Assembly: GCA_031290985.1 (NCBI GenBank)
Contig: JARLJW010000021.1
Coordinates: forward strand, 1-55,649
Origin: Verrucomicrobiia bacterium
GTDB lineage: Bacteria; Verrucomicrobiota; Verrucomicrobiia; Limisphaerales; UBA11358
Length of the DNA: 55,649 bases
Direction of reading: 5' to 3'
Position numbers and translations under genes: made by a program. A model generated the notes under the pieces. That model was not told the DNA's origin. It was given only the letters and a program-made list of their open reading frames with translations, and did not search any database. The first letter of the stretch is position 1; every line of letters begins with the position of its first letter. Shown here one piece after another: positions 8,493-17,300 of this stretch.

Positions 8493-8875
8493 GGACGGAC
8501 GCTGGGTGGGAAAAATGATTCTTTGTGCCAGCAGACCCAAGCCACGATTCCGCCACCCCAGTAACAGGGTATGTCCCACAGATCATAAGTGACGTGCGGA
8601 AAAATCCTTGGGCCGATGCCTTTGAACAAAATTGACCAGAAGACAAGATGCCAAACGACTTCAGTGATTCGGGGCGGTTCATCGTGCCGCCGCAGGCCGA
8701 GCCGCCGGTGTAACCAGAGCACCAACGGCAACGCGCAGGGAATCAGCCAGCAATCATTAAAATGATCGTGCATGAACCCCGAGTGTACCTGCGGCTTGAT
8801 CAGCCAGCGGTTGACGGCATAGGCCGCGCAACCGCTCAGGAAGAGCGGATCATGCTGGTAACGGAAGCGCGGCAT
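8489..8875 (-). CDS. polytopic membrane protein of unknown function
   Basis: A 128-residue hydrophobic protein with about three membrane-spanning stretches ('CWLIPCALPLVLWL', 'VVWHLVFWSILFKGI', 'YWGGGIVAWVCW'), rich in Trp and His. I do not recognise the family. It sits between a 23-codon microprotein gene (two bases upstream) and a methyltransferase gene (ATGA overlap), and the whole set follows the CLC channel gene on the same strand, which points to one transcript. Confidence 0.7.
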   Translation of the reverse strand: MPRFRYQHDPLFLSGCAAYAVNRWLIKPQVHSGFMHDHFNDCWLIPCALPLVLWLHRRLGLRRHDEPPRITEVVWHLVFWSILFKGIGPRIFPHVTYDLWDIPCYWGGGIVAWVCWHKESFFPPSVRP

Positions 8876-8877
8876 GC

Positions 8878-8949
8878 TCAGAGTGCGTAGACAATGATCG
8901 TGCCGGAAACGGCGGCGATGATGAGTTTTATCAGGGCGAGTTTGATCAT
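8878..8949 (-). CDS. 23-residue single-pass membrane microprotein
   Basis: An ATG at 8947-8949 opens a 23-codon frame that ends at the TGA at 8878-8880. The peptide starts Met-Ile-Lys, has a second Lys at position 8, and is otherwise a continuous hydrophobic run (LIIAAVSGTIIVYAL) long enough to span a membrane. The frame fits exactly between the CLC gene (stop 7 bp upstream) and the next gene (start two bases downstream), leaving almost no untranslated space. No strong Shine-Dalgarno is visible, so translation would rely on coupling. Confidence 0.5.
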   Translation of the reverse strand: MIKLALIKLIIAAVSGTIIVYAL

Positions 8950-8956
8950 AACTGGA

Positions 8957-10762
8957 TCAGGTGGGTTTTGATTGGACGGCATCAGGCCGGCTGGCCGGGC
9001 CCTTCTGGCGCACGTTTTCCTCCTCGTGGAGTTTCAGCCGCGCCGAGAGGATCGCTGCGCGTCCCAGGTAACCGACCACCTTTGACCGGTCATGGCGTTC
9101 CACCACCGGCAAACGCCCCACATTCCGGGTGTGCATTTTAACCAGGGCCGCGTGCAACGGTTCGTCCGGGTGGGCGACCGTCAGGTCTGTGCTGCCGGCC
9201 TCGATCGCGGTCATTTCAGCCGGTCCGCCCAACCGCAGCGCGCGCACGATGTCGCCGCGCGTGATGATGCCGACGAGCCGGTTGTGTGCATCCACAATCA
9301 AAGTTCCCTGCCGCCGTCCGAGCCGGGCATCCCCGTTGGCCAGGCGGTCCGAAAGATCGGTGAGCTGCATGTCGGCTGGAATGGTGGGCACATCCTTGTC
9401 CATCACATCGCGCACGCGCGCAAATTCAAACGGGTCGATGCTATATTCTCGAGTGACGTGGTGACCGCGCCGGGCGAGCTTTTCCGTGAGGATGGAACGC
9501 CGCATCAGCAGCACCGTCACGGCCAGCGCCGCCACTGTGCCGGCGAGGAGCGCGGGAAACAGATTGAAATCATGGGTCAATTCGACGGCGAAAACCATGG
9601 CCGTCAGGGGCGAACGCATCGTGCCGCCCATCATCGCGGCCATGCCGATCAAGGCCCAGAGTCCCACGTCACCGGCCGGAATCCATGCGCTGGCCAGCGC
9701 CCCCAGCGCGCCACCCATGATGAGCAGGGGGGCCAGCACGCCGCCGGAAGTTCCCGAGCCCAGGGCGATCGACCAGACGAGCGCCTTTGCCAGCAGCAGC
9801 CCGATGACCGCGGTGCCGACCAGTTCGCCGCGCAGCAGGCTGTGAATTGTGCCATAGCCCACCCCCAGCACGCGGGGATCGATGATTCCCCCCACGCCGA
9901 CAAATACCGCGCCTATGGCCGGCCACCACATCCAGTGCAGCGGGAGTTTTTGAAAGAGGTCTTCAAAAACATAGACCAGCGTCGTCAGCAACCCGGAACC
10001 GAAACCGGCCAAAATTCCGAGGCTGGCGGCAAACGCCAGTTCTGCGCCGGATACGGGCGCATGTGCAACAACTGGAAAGATTGGCCCGGCACCCAGCAGC
10101 GGCACACGCAGCACTGAAGCCACAATCGCGGCGACCGCCACGGGGATGAAACTGCGCGGCTTCCATTCAAAGAGAAGCAACTCGACCGCCAGCAGGACCG
10201 CCGCGACGGGCGTGGCAAACACGGCGGACATTCCCGCCGCCGCCCCGGCCACCAGCAGGGTTTTGCGTTCCGCCGCGCTCAAATGGAATTGCTGGGCGAA
10301 GATCGAGCCGAACGCGCCGCCGGTCATGATGATCGGCCCCTCGGCCCCGAACGGCCCGCCCGTGCCGATGGAGATGGCCGACGAAAGCGGCTTGAGGATG
10401 GCCACCTTGGGCGAAATCCGGGAGCGACCCAGCAGGATGGCTTCCAACGCTTCCGGGATGCCGTGCCCCCGGATTTTTTCGGAACCAAACCGCGCCATCA
10501 ACCCGATGACCAGCGCGCCAGCCACCGGCACCAGCACCACGGCATGGCCCAGATGATGGCCCTGCGGAACGGCCGGGGCGGCCGAAAACCGGTGATAAAA
10601 GGCGAGGTTGGTGATGACGGCGATCAGCCAGATCAGGGCGGAGGCGAGGAACGCGCTTACTGCCCCGACCGCGACTGCCATGCCGGACAGCAGCAACATG
10701 CGGTGGTTGGTGCTGAAATCCGCGAGTTCATCATTGGGGCGGGCCGCTGTTTTGGTTTGCAT
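8957..10762 (-). CDS. CLC-family chloride channel/antiporter with CBS pair
   Basis: A 601-residue membrane protein of the CLC family. Signature regions are 'GHGIPEALE' (filter region; His where many have Ser), 'GTGGPFGAEGP', which keeps the gating Glu in G.EGP, and 'GSGTSGGVLAPLL'. About ten hydrophobic helices fill residues 25-430. The last ~150 residues carry two CBS motifs ('VMDKDVPTIPADMQL..' and 'STDLTVAHPDEPLHAAL') that usually bind adenosine nucleotides. It is the first gene of a minus-strand operon and diverges from a marR gene. The palindrome at 10781-10799 is only 19 bp upstream of its start codon, well placed for repression by that regulator. Confidence 0.93.
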   Translation of the reverse strand: MQTKTAARPNDELADFSTNHRMLLLSGMAVAVGAVSAFLASALIWLIAVITNLAFYHRFSAAPAVPQGHHLGHAVVLVPVAGALVIGLMARFGSEKIRGHGIPEALEAILLGRSRISPKVAILKPLSSAISIGTGGPFGAEGPIIMTGGAFGSIFAQQFHLSAAERKTLLVAGAAAGMSAVFATPVAAVLLAVELLLFEWKPRSFIPVAVAAIVASVLRVPLLGAGPIFPVVAHAPVSGAELAFAASLGILAGFGSGLLTTLVYVFEDLFQKLPLHWMWWPAIGAVFVGVGGIIDPRVLGVGYGTIHSLLRGELVGTAVIGLLLAKALVWSIALGSGTSGGVLAPLLIMGGALGALASAWIPAGDVGLWALIGMAAMMGGTMRSPLTAMVFAVELTHDFNLFPALLAGTVAALAVTVLLMRRSILTEKLARRGHHVTREYSIDPFEFARVRDVMDKDVPTIPADMQLTDLSDRLANGDARLGRRQGTLIVDAHNRLVGIITRGDIVRALRLGGPAEMTAIEAGSTDLTVAHPDEPLHAALVKMHTRNVGRLPVVERHDRSKVVGYLGRAAILSARLKLHEEENVRQKGPASRPDAVQSKPT

Positions 10763-10780
10763 TTATCAGGGGGCGCATAT

Positions 10781-10799
10781 TATATCGTAGTACGATATT
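10781..10799. promoter_or_regulatory. probable MarR operator 1
   Basis: ATATCGTA-G-TACGATAT is a perfect 8-1-8 palindrome at 10782-10798. It lies in the 85 bp between the divergent CLC gene and the marR gene. The same core, TATATCG-N5-CGATATA, recurs at 12101-12119. Binding by the adjacent MarR protein is inferred from position and symmetry. Confidence 0.75.
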
Positions 10800-10847
10800 G
10801 TCAAATAATTGTGGCGGGCTGGACACGGCCCGTGTTAAATACGCCGG

Positions 10848-11273
10848 ATGCCAAGGCCTCGACACATCAGCAAGGCGGAGTATGAAACACTGGCTGCGTT
10901 TCGTCATGCCCTGCGGAAATTCCTGCATTTCAGTGAAACCGCCGCTCAAACCGCCGGGATCACGCCGCAACAGCACCAGGCCCTGCTGGCCATCAAGGGC
11001 TTTCCCGGGCGCGAACAGGTCACCGTGGGTGAGCTCGCGGAACGGCTGCAGCTCCGCCACCACAGCGTGGTGGGCCTGATCGACCGGCTGGTGCTGGAAA
11101 AACTCGTGGCCCGGACACCCTCGGACGAAGATCGCCGCCGGGTGCTGGTGCATCTCACCCGGCGGGGTGAGAAAACACTGGAGAAACTTTCGGCCCTGCA
11201 CCGCGAACAGCTCCGGCGCGTCGGCCCCGAATTCAAGCGCCTGCTTGAGCAGCTGGACCAGGGCGGGGAGTGA
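10848..11273 (+). CDS. MarR-family transcriptional regulator
   Basis: A 141-residue winged-helix regulator. The HTH is visible at 'VTVGELAERLQLRHHSVVGLIDRL' (in parts), followed by the wing with the family signature 'DEDRRRVLVHLTRRG'. The N-terminal and C-terminal helices fit the MarR dimer interface. It diverges from the CLC channel operon with a perfect palindrome in between, so it probably represses itself and the channel. A matching site upstream of the cytidylate-kinase-like gene extends the likely regulon. The ligand cannot be read from the sequence. Confidence 0.9.
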   Translation: MPRPRHISKAEYETLAAFRHALRKFLHFSETAAQTAGITPQQHQALLAIKGFPGREQVTVGELAERLQLRHHSVVGLIDRLVLEKLVARTPSDEDRRRVLVHLTRRGEKTLEKLSALHREQLRRVGPEFKRLLEQLDQGGE

Positions 11274-11303
11274 TCAAGGCCGAGGGTGAATACGCCGGTC
11301 AAA

Positions 11304-12044
11304 TCAATCTGCCACGGCTGCAACCCGTCCCAACCCGTAAAAAAACCGTTGTGCCCCTTCGGAAATCAAGGCGACTGCGTCGCTGCTGGAAACCCGGTCC
11401 GTATTGATCGCCAGATCGTAGAGCAGCTCATTTTCCAGGTGGGCATGAAAGTGTGCCTTTAAAAATTTCTCCCGTTTTCGATCTTCGGTCCTGATGAGGT
11501 TCGCCGCGGCTTTTGGTGTCAGGTTTTTAAGTTTTTGCACGCGGCCGATCCGCCGGTCCAGCGAGCCGGTCAGGCGCACATGGAACACGTTGGTCAACTT
11601 TGCCGTGACCACGGTAGCGCCGTGGCCGACCAGAATCGCATGACCGGCCGTGGCCAGACGCCGGATGGTTTCAACCAATTGCGGCACGAACACCCAGGAG
11701 GGCGGCTGGAGGTCGAGCACATCATCAATCAGCTCCTCAAAGAAGGGCCGCTTTTCCTCGGTGATCTTCCCGGCCACACGCTTCGGCCAGTGCGTTTCCG
11801 CCAGTGCCATTTCTATGATTTGGTGGTTGAAAACGGACCAGGATTCGTCGCCCGCAAAATCAGGTTTCTGAAGCGATATGGCCAGCCGCTCGGCGATCTC
11901 CGGGGCGCCAGCCCCGGTTTGATGCGAGATGGTGACCGCCGGCCGCAAAAGGCCGGCACCTTCACGGGGCAGGTGCGCCACCCGGTTCCGGCACTGGCTC
12001 ACGAAGTAGGCGGTGGATTTATCCATCAATAATTCAGCATTCAT
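11304..12044 (-). CDS. cytidylate-kinase-like family protein
   Basis: A 246-residue protein of the cytidylate-kinase-like family (P-loop fold). The N-terminal strand-loop reads 'VTISHQTGAGAPEIAERLA', where the GAGA replaces a classical GK(S/T), a usual feature of this family. 'ILVGHGATVV', 'NVFHVRLTGSLDRRIGRV' and the charged lid helix 'IRTEDRKREKFLKAHF' follow. Kinase activity has rarely been shown for the family, and in other bacteria members occur next to transporters or CBS proteins. ATG at 12042-12044 is preceded at 12101-12119 by a palindrome like that of the MarR/CLC promoter. Met7 is an alternative start. Confidence 0.8.
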   Translation of the reverse strand: MNAELLMDKSTAYFVSQCRNRVAHLPREGAGLLRPAVTISHQTGAGAPEIAERLAISLQKPDFAGDESWSVFNHQIIEMALAETHWPKRVAGKITEEKRPFFEELIDDVLDLQPPSWVFVPQLVETIRRLATAGHAILVGHGATVVTAKLTNVFHVRLTGSLDRRIGRVQKLKNLTPKAAANLIRTEDRKREKFLKAHFHAHLENELLYDLAINTDRVSSSDAVALISEGAQRFFYGLGRVAAVAD

Positions 12045-12100
12045 ATTTTTGCCGGATGTTCACGCCGCCGGGCGGGCTGCGTCCAACGGCTCCGGCAATA

Positions 12101-12119
12101 TATATCGCAACACGATATA
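12101..12119. promoter_or_regulatory. probable MarR operator 2
   Basis: TATATCG-CAACA-CGATATA has two perfect 7-bp arms and a 5-bp spacer. It is the second copy of the palindrome found between the CLC and marR genes and lies 57 bp upstream of the cytidylate-kinase-like start codon. Same-regulator control of both genes is inferred. Confidence 0.7.
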
Positions 12120-12386
12120 AGCAACTAAAAGCGTCCGGCGGGCGGGGCGGATGGGCGAAACGACGGCTTATTGAGAGTCGTACAATGCCGTGACCCGACG
12201 GCGGCGCGCGCGGGGCGCGGTTTACGCCGCTTCAATTCCCCAAACATCAGCGCGCCGGGTATTTTGCGCGCGCCGCCACTTTGGACATTGAAGCGGGCTG
12301 AAGCCCGCGCGCCGTCACCGTATTGCCCGAGCCTCAATAAGAGGAGGAAAGACTGCCGTGTCGGCATCATCCGGAGGCCAGTGGCC
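12120..12386. other. gene-free stretch with a GC-rich hairpin
   Basis: I see no gene between operator 2 and the crp/fnr-like gene. The perfect inverted repeat GCGGGCTGAAGCCCGC at 12293-12308 could form a hairpin downstream of the minus-strand crp/fnr-like gene. It lacks a T tract, so intrinsic termination is not assured. Runs rich in CG (gcgcgc) flank it. Confidence 0.5.
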
Positions 12387-13106
12387 TTATTCACCCAGGT
12401 TGTGCCGGAGCAGCGAATGGAGTCTTATCGGCGACAGCACCGTCACCGTCTTGCCCTTCACGCTGATCAGTTTCTGTTCGCGAAATTTTGCCAGGGTGCG
12501 CGAGAACGTTTCGCTGACCGTGCCGAGCTCCGCCGCGAGCACACGCTTGGTCATCGTCAGCTCGATCTTCACCGGCGCTTCGCTCTTCAAATCCGGGCAG
12601 CGTTTCACCAGCCAGTTGGCGAGGCGGGTTTCCACGTCCTTTACCGTGAGGTCCTCGAGCTGGCCCACGAGCACGCGCAGATGGCTGCTCATGGAGCCCA
12701 ACATCCGCAGCGCGAGTTCCGGCTGGCGCTTGAGCAATGCGAGAATGCCCTGCTTCTGCACCAGCAACACCGAGGTCGGCTCCAGTGCCCGCGCATCGGC
12801 CGGATACCCGGTGGGGGACGCCAGCGCCACCTCCGCAAAGGAATCGCCCGTGCGGAAAATGTGGATGACCTGCTCCTTGCCCACCGCGCTGACCCGGTGG
12901 ACGTTCACCGCGCCCCGTTGCACGACGTAAAACCCATGCGCGAGATCGCCCTCATGGAAAAGGTAATCGTCCTTTTCCAGTGATTTCACGACCGTGACCG
13001 CCGCGATGTTCTGCAGATCGGCGGGCGGCAGGCCGGTGAACAGCCGGCAGTTGCGCAGTGTGTTGACCACGCCCAGATTTTTGAATTCGGCAAAGTCGGC
13101 GGACAT
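12387..13106 (-). CDS. Crp/Fnr-family regulator (DNR-like)
   Basis: A 239-residue protein with a cyclic-nucleotide-binding-type sensor domain (residues ~15-130: 'DDYLFHEGDLAHGFYVVQRGAVNV', in pieces, and 'GDSFAEVAL') and a C-terminal HTH. The recognition helix contains 'SETFSRTLAKF', giving the E-x-x-S-R pattern that in FNR reads TTGAT half-sites. The N-terminus lacks the cysteine cluster of FNR, so oxygen sensing by an Fe-S cluster is unlikely. A DNR/NNR-like or other effector is more plausible. I chose ATG 13104-13106, eight bases after the upstream stop, over the ATG at 13133 that would overlap the DUF2249 gene. Two TTGA(T/C)-N4-(A/G)TCAA sites lie ~700 bp upstream in the divergent promoter. 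Confidence 0.85.
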   Translation of the reverse strand: MSADFAEFKNLGVVNTLRNCRLFTGLPPADLQNIAAVTVVKSLEKDDYLFHEGDLAHGFYVVQRGAVNVHRVSAVGKEQVIHIFRTGDSFAEVALASPTGYPADARALEPTSVLLVQKQGILALLKRQPELALRMLGSMSSHLRVLVGQLEDLTVKDVETRLANWLVKRCPDLKSEAPVKIELTMTKRVLAAELGTVSETFSRTLAKFREQKLISVKGKTVTVLSPIRLHSLLRHNLGE

Positions 13107-13114
13107 GACCCTAT

Positions 13115-13360
13115 TCAAGCAGTCTCGGGCCAAAAGTAAACCAGCCAGTCGCCGCCGCCGCCCGGCTCGACCTTGCTGGCAAAGCCCTCGCCGCTCAATT
13201 TCTCGACCAAGGGCGACGGCAAAAATGGCGCCACCACGATCAAGCCTTCGCCCGGCTTGAGCGCCGTCACGCGTTTGTGGATCTCCGGGAACGGCTCGAC
13301 GCCGCGCGCGAGCAGCGCGCGGACATCAAAGCGTTTGAACTGGTTAATGGGCGGCATCAT
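13115..13360 (-). CDS. DUF2249 domain protein
   Basis: An 81-residue cytosolic protein matching DUF2249, a TusA-like fold. Key stretches are 'FDVRALLARGVEPFPEI', 'LKPGEGLIVVAPFLPSPLVEKL' (in part) and the ending 'DWLVYFW'. The family often occurs beside denitrification or nitrosative-stress genes. Its start overlaps the end of the DGC gene by 17 bp and it is followed closely by the crp/fnr-like gene, so the three are probably one operon. Confidence 0.85.
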   Translation of the reverse strand: MMPPINQFKRFDVRALLARGVEPFPEIHKRVTALKPGEGLIVVAPFLPSPLVEKLSGEGFASKVEPGGGGDWLVYFWPETA

Positions 13361-13748
13361 GGGGTTCGGGTGAAAGTATTTCCGCGGCCGCCCGGACGCC
13401 AGCCGAAATGAGTTCTTCCGTCACGGGGCAGGAACCTTTGCGGATGCCGATCTTCTGCAACTCAAGGTGGTCAAACTTCTGAAAGCCGGCCAGTCGGAGC
13501 GTGTGCGCTGCACAATTCAGCGGACAGCCATCGACCACGAGGATGCGCCCGGCCCCGGCGGCCTTGTTCACCAGCGGCTTCACGCGCCCGCCGATGCCGG
13601 CCAGGCAGGACATCTCCGCCGCGCCCTCGCGGGCGAGCCGCCGGGCGATGCGGTCGGCCAGTTCGCCCGCGTCCGAGCAGCCGGAGCAGGCATAGACCAC
13701 GGTGGTTGGTTTGGCGGGCGCGGGTGGATTGGCAGCGTTGTCGTTCAT
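13344..13748 (-). CDS. DGC-domain putative zinc-binding protein
   Basis: A 134-residue protein of the DGC family (named for an Asp-Gly-Cys motif). Cysteine motifs are 'YACSGCSDAGELAD', 'MSCLAGIGG' and 'VVDGCPLNCA', with a further Cys in 'RKGSCPV'. These Cys are the expected metal ligands. The family is frequently clustered with redox or nitrogen-oxide genes. It is first in the minus-strand operon with DUF2249 and the Crp/Fnr regulator. An FNR-type box at 13802-13815 is centred about 60 bp upstream of the start codon, with GATGAT at 13774-13779 as a possible -10. Confidence 0.88.
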   Translation of the reverse strand: MNDNAANPPAPAKPTTVVYACSGCSDAGELADRIARRLAREGAAEMSCLAGIGGRVKPLVNKAAGAGRILVVDGCPLNCAAHTLRLAGFQKFDHLELQKIGIRKGSCPVTEELISAGVRAAAEILSPEPHDAAH

Positions 13749-13801
13749 AAGTTTTTTTCTTTCTTACACGACAATCATCGCCCAAACCGGGCGGGCCGGT
13801 C

Positions 13802-13815
13802 TTGATTCAAGTCAA
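13802..13815. promoter_or_regulatory. FNR/DNR-type box, minus-strand operon
   Basis: TTGAT-TCAA-GTCAA matches the TTGAT-N4-ATCAA consensus with one mismatch. It is centred 41-42 bp from a start point implied by GATGAT at 13774-13779 (reverse strand), which is the class II activator spacing. The Crp/Fnr protein encoded by this operon has the matching E-x-x-S-R recognition helix. Confidence 0.65.
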
Positions 13816-13856
13816 TGAATGACGTTTTTCCGCGCGGGCGGAAATTGCCGCAAACT

Positions 13857-13870
13857 TTGACCTGCATCAA
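13857..13870. promoter_or_regulatory. FNR/DNR-type box, plus-strand gene
   Basis: TTGAC-CTGC-ATCAA has one mismatch to TTGAT-N4-ATCAA. The same GATGAT hexamer lies at 13893-13898 at the class II distance, which would place the start point at about the ATG at 13905 (leaderless or nearly so). It mirrors the box at 13802-13815. Confidence 0.65.
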
Positions 13871-13904
13871 ATCCCCGGCGCGGTTACTGGGCGATGATAG
13901 AGGC

Positions 13905-14297
13905 ATGAACCTGACCGCTGAATCCACTTTGACGGCCCCGCCCGCCGCCGCCCCGGAACCCGCGCTCACCCGCTTCACCAACCCGCGGCTGAAGCGCGAA
14001 TGGCGCACCATGGCGGCGATGATGCAAATCTATTGCCGTGATCAACACGGGGGAACGACCTCGCTGTGCATGGAATGCCAGGCGCTTTTGAACTACGCCA
14101 ACGTGCGGTTGGACCGTTGCCGGTTCGGCGCCGACAAGCCGACCTGCGCGAAATGCCCCGTGCATTGCTATCAAAAAAAGCGCCGCGACCAGGTCAAGGT
14201 CATGATGCGCCACGCCGGTCCGCGCATGTTATGGGAACATCCCGTGATGAGCCTGCGCCACTGGCTCGACGGCTTCCGCCCGGCGCCGGAGATCTGA
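13905..14297 (+). CDS. nitrous oxide-stimulated promoter family protein
   Basis: A 130-residue cysteine-rich protein of the family annotated as 'nitrous oxide-stimulated promoter'. It shows 'REWRTMAAMMQIYCRDQHGG', then 'LCMECQALLNYANVRLDRC', 'KPTCAKCPVHCYQKKRRDQV' and 'MMRHAGPRMLWEHPV'. The six-plus Cys suggest a metal or Fe-S site. The frame runs upstream to an ATG at 13815, but that start lies inside the regulatory region. The ATG at 13905 is preceded by AGAGG. It diverges from the DGC/DUF2249/crp operon and has its own FNR-type box, so it likely belongs to the same regulon. Molecular function is not established. Confidence 0.85.
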   Translation: MNLTAESTLTAPPAAAPEPALTRFTNPRLKREWRTMAAMMQIYCRDQHGGTTSLCMECQALLNYANVRLDRCRFGADKPTCAKCPVHCYQKKRRDQVKVMMRHAGPRMLWEHPVMSLRHWLDGFRPAPEI

Positions 14298-14391
14298 TTC
14301 TGCTTCTGCAAACAAACTCTTTCCAAGTGGAGCTGGTCGCCCGGCGACACAGTGGCCCGTCCGGCCCGGACGAATTTCTAAAAAGCGTGGT

Positions 14392-17300
14392 TCACGGCAA
14401 CGCGCCTTTTAACTGCTGCTTGATTTTGTCCGGCAGCTCCAGACCGTTGATCCAGGCCAAGGCGGCTGAGGGGTCGCTTTTCATCCATTGCCGGGCGATC
14501 TGGAGCTGAAATTTTTGTCGCTTGGCATCATCGGTTACAGATTGCGTCCACTGCCAGGCAAATGCGGGATATTGCTCAACGGCTCCCTCGAGAAACGCGC
14601 TGACCGTTCCATCACTGGCCGTTCCCGCCGGCGTCTTTGCCAGCCATTGGGCCACCGCCGCCGGTTCGCGTTGAGACCAGGCTTTGATGACGGACTGCAC
14701 CGGTTCCGGTTGGGCATTGGTTTCCGGAAAAGAAACAAGCCAGTTGACGGCCGCTTCCGGATCGAAGGTTGTCCAGTTTGCAACCAGCCCCTTGATGGCG
14801 GCTTTCTGGTCGGCGTCCGCCGGCATTGCGGTGATATATTTCGCCGCCTGCTCCAGGTGGGGCAGGTCGCAGTTGCGGGCGGCCTCTTCCAAAATGCTTT
14901 GCCGCAATTCTGCATCCGCCAACGGCTGGAGCAGCTCCACGGTTCCCGGCAGGTCACGCAGGGCCAGTTGACGGCAGGCGGCGGTCAGGTAGCGCGTCTG
15001 CGTATCGCCTGCGGGCAGGCCGAGCGCATAGGTGACCATGCCCTGCGGATCGCGCTGCACCCAGGTTTCCGCCAAGGCCAGCAGCGCCGCATCTTTTTTC
15101 TCCCCATCGGGCAGGCTGGCGACCCAATTCGTGGTGGCGTTCAAATCACGCCGGGACCAGGCGGTGGCAATTTTACCCAGCGTGGTGCCGGACAAATCGG
15201 CCAACACATTGGTAAACTGGACGGCCGACTGCGGATCTTTGTCCGCGCAGTTGGCGATGACCTGGTTGATGGCGGCAATCCGCTCCGCCTCGGCGGGCAG
15301 GGATTGCGCCCAGGCCAAAACGTTGGTGGCGGTCCAGCGATTGCATAATTCGCCAATGGCAGCTTGACGAAAGTTGCCGGCCGGAAGATTGGTGACATCG
15401 TCCGCCGCCGATGCCGGATCGGCCTCAATCCGCCGGCTCAGGACAAATTCCCAGGCCTTTTCCTTGGCCGTGCCATCCGGCAACTGCTGGCACGCGGACG
15501 TGGCAGCCGCCAGGTCTTTCGCGGCCCAGACGTCAAACAAGCCGGCGATCATCAGGTTGCGCCAGGTTCCGGCGGGCAGAGCTTCGGAATCTGGCTGGGC
15601 CTCCAGCCACTTCAAAGCGGCCTCCGGTTGTTGATCCGCCCAGACCTCTAGGATGGTGGATAAAATCTGGCCGGTGGCATCCTGACCGGGAATCGTTTGT
15701 CGCTGTTCGATCGCCTGAACCGGATCTTTGGTGGCCCAGCGCTGGAAGAGCAGCGTATAAATCTGTTCATCGGGCACCGGTTTCAAATCATTCAACCGGG
15801 CGAGCGTGTTGGTAAAAGCATCAGCCGCCGTGGCCGGGACAATTTTTTCCAAGGCGTACTGCCGGGAATCAATGTTGGTCAACTGGCAGCTCCAGTCGAA
15901 GGCGGCCGGCGCATTCGTCTTCGCCCAAAAGTCCACCAACTGCTCCTGAAAATGGCTCCGTTGCGGGTCATCCAAAATGGCCGCCGCCGCCGCCAGCGTG
16001 TTGGAAATTTCCTCCGCCGGGACCCGGGCCGCCAGGGCATCCAGGCTGCGGAACTGGCTTTCCTCCGGTCCGGCTCCGCGATTTTTCTGCAGCGCCTGCT
16101 GGATCTGTTCCCGGTTCAGGGGGCCGGCCTCGCCGGCCTCCGTCGTCGCCGCCTTGGCCAGGGCTTGGGTGGCGATCTTGCGTTGCCACCAGGCAATGCT
16201 GGCCGCCAGCGCCGCCAGCACGGCAATGAGCGCCAAAACCTTGGCGAGACGCCGCGCGGCCTGGCTTTTCTTTTGGATTTCCTGAACTTGAGCTTGCGCG
16301 GTGCGAGCCTGATTCTGAGCTTCCACGGCTTTGTCGGCGGATTCCTTGATCCGGCCTTGAACATCCCGGGTCTGGTTTTGGATTTCCTGGACCTTGTTCT
16401 GGGCTTCGCGGGCCTGCTTCTGCGCCTCCAAGACCTGGCCTTGAACCTCGCGCACTTGATTGCGGGCTTCCACAAGTTCACTTTGTACAGAGCGGGCCTG
16501 GCTCTGAAGTTCCTGAACCTGGCGTTGCGCTTCCAAGAATTTGTCCTGGGCCTCCTGCGCTTGCTTCTGGGTTTCTTCGAGCTGGCTTTGCGCAGTCTGC
16601 GCGCGATTCCGGGCCTCCTGAACCTGGCTTTGAGCTTCCTGAATCTGAATCGGGTTGGGAACTTCTGGCGGCTGATTTTGTATTTCCAGAACTTTGCTCT
16701 GCGCCTCGCGGGCCTGATGGCGGGTCTCCTCAAGCTGCTGCAAAGCTTCCCGCGCCTGGTTTTGCGCTTCCAGAACTTTGCTTTCGGCGGCGAGCGCGCG
16801 GTTGCGGGCTTCCTCCAGTTGCGCTTGGGTCTCCCGGAATTTATTTTGAAATTCCTGAAATTGTTTCTGCGCTTCGCCCGCCTGGTTCCGGGCTGCCAAG
16901 GCCTGGTTTTGCGCTTCCTGGATCTGGTTATGAATGTCGCGCGGCAGGTTTTGCGCCTCCAAGGCTTTGCTCTGCGCCTCACGGACCTCACGCTGGGCTG
17001 CCTGCAATTGACGCTGCGCTTCCTCGACCTGCCTCAGTGCCTCCCGGGCCTGTTGTTGGGTTTCGGCCAGGTCAAAGAAATGACGTTTTTGTTCACGCCA
17101 CCACAATCCGTTGAATCCGACGCCGATCAGCAAGGCGATGAGCTGGGTCTTGGCCATCTCCAGATCGGCTTCGGCGTTCCGGTGATCTTTGGCCAGAATT
17201 TCCCGCTTGTTCGCGCCGTGCCGGGCGTCCACAAAAATGCATTTGCCCGCCCGTCGGGCGGGGTCAATCGTTCCATCCGGCCGCACCGCGTGACGCATCG

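Noticed and set aside
8556..8580. GGGTATGTCCCA word like that at 5588
   Set aside because: It lies inside a coding region and is explained by the protein sequence there.
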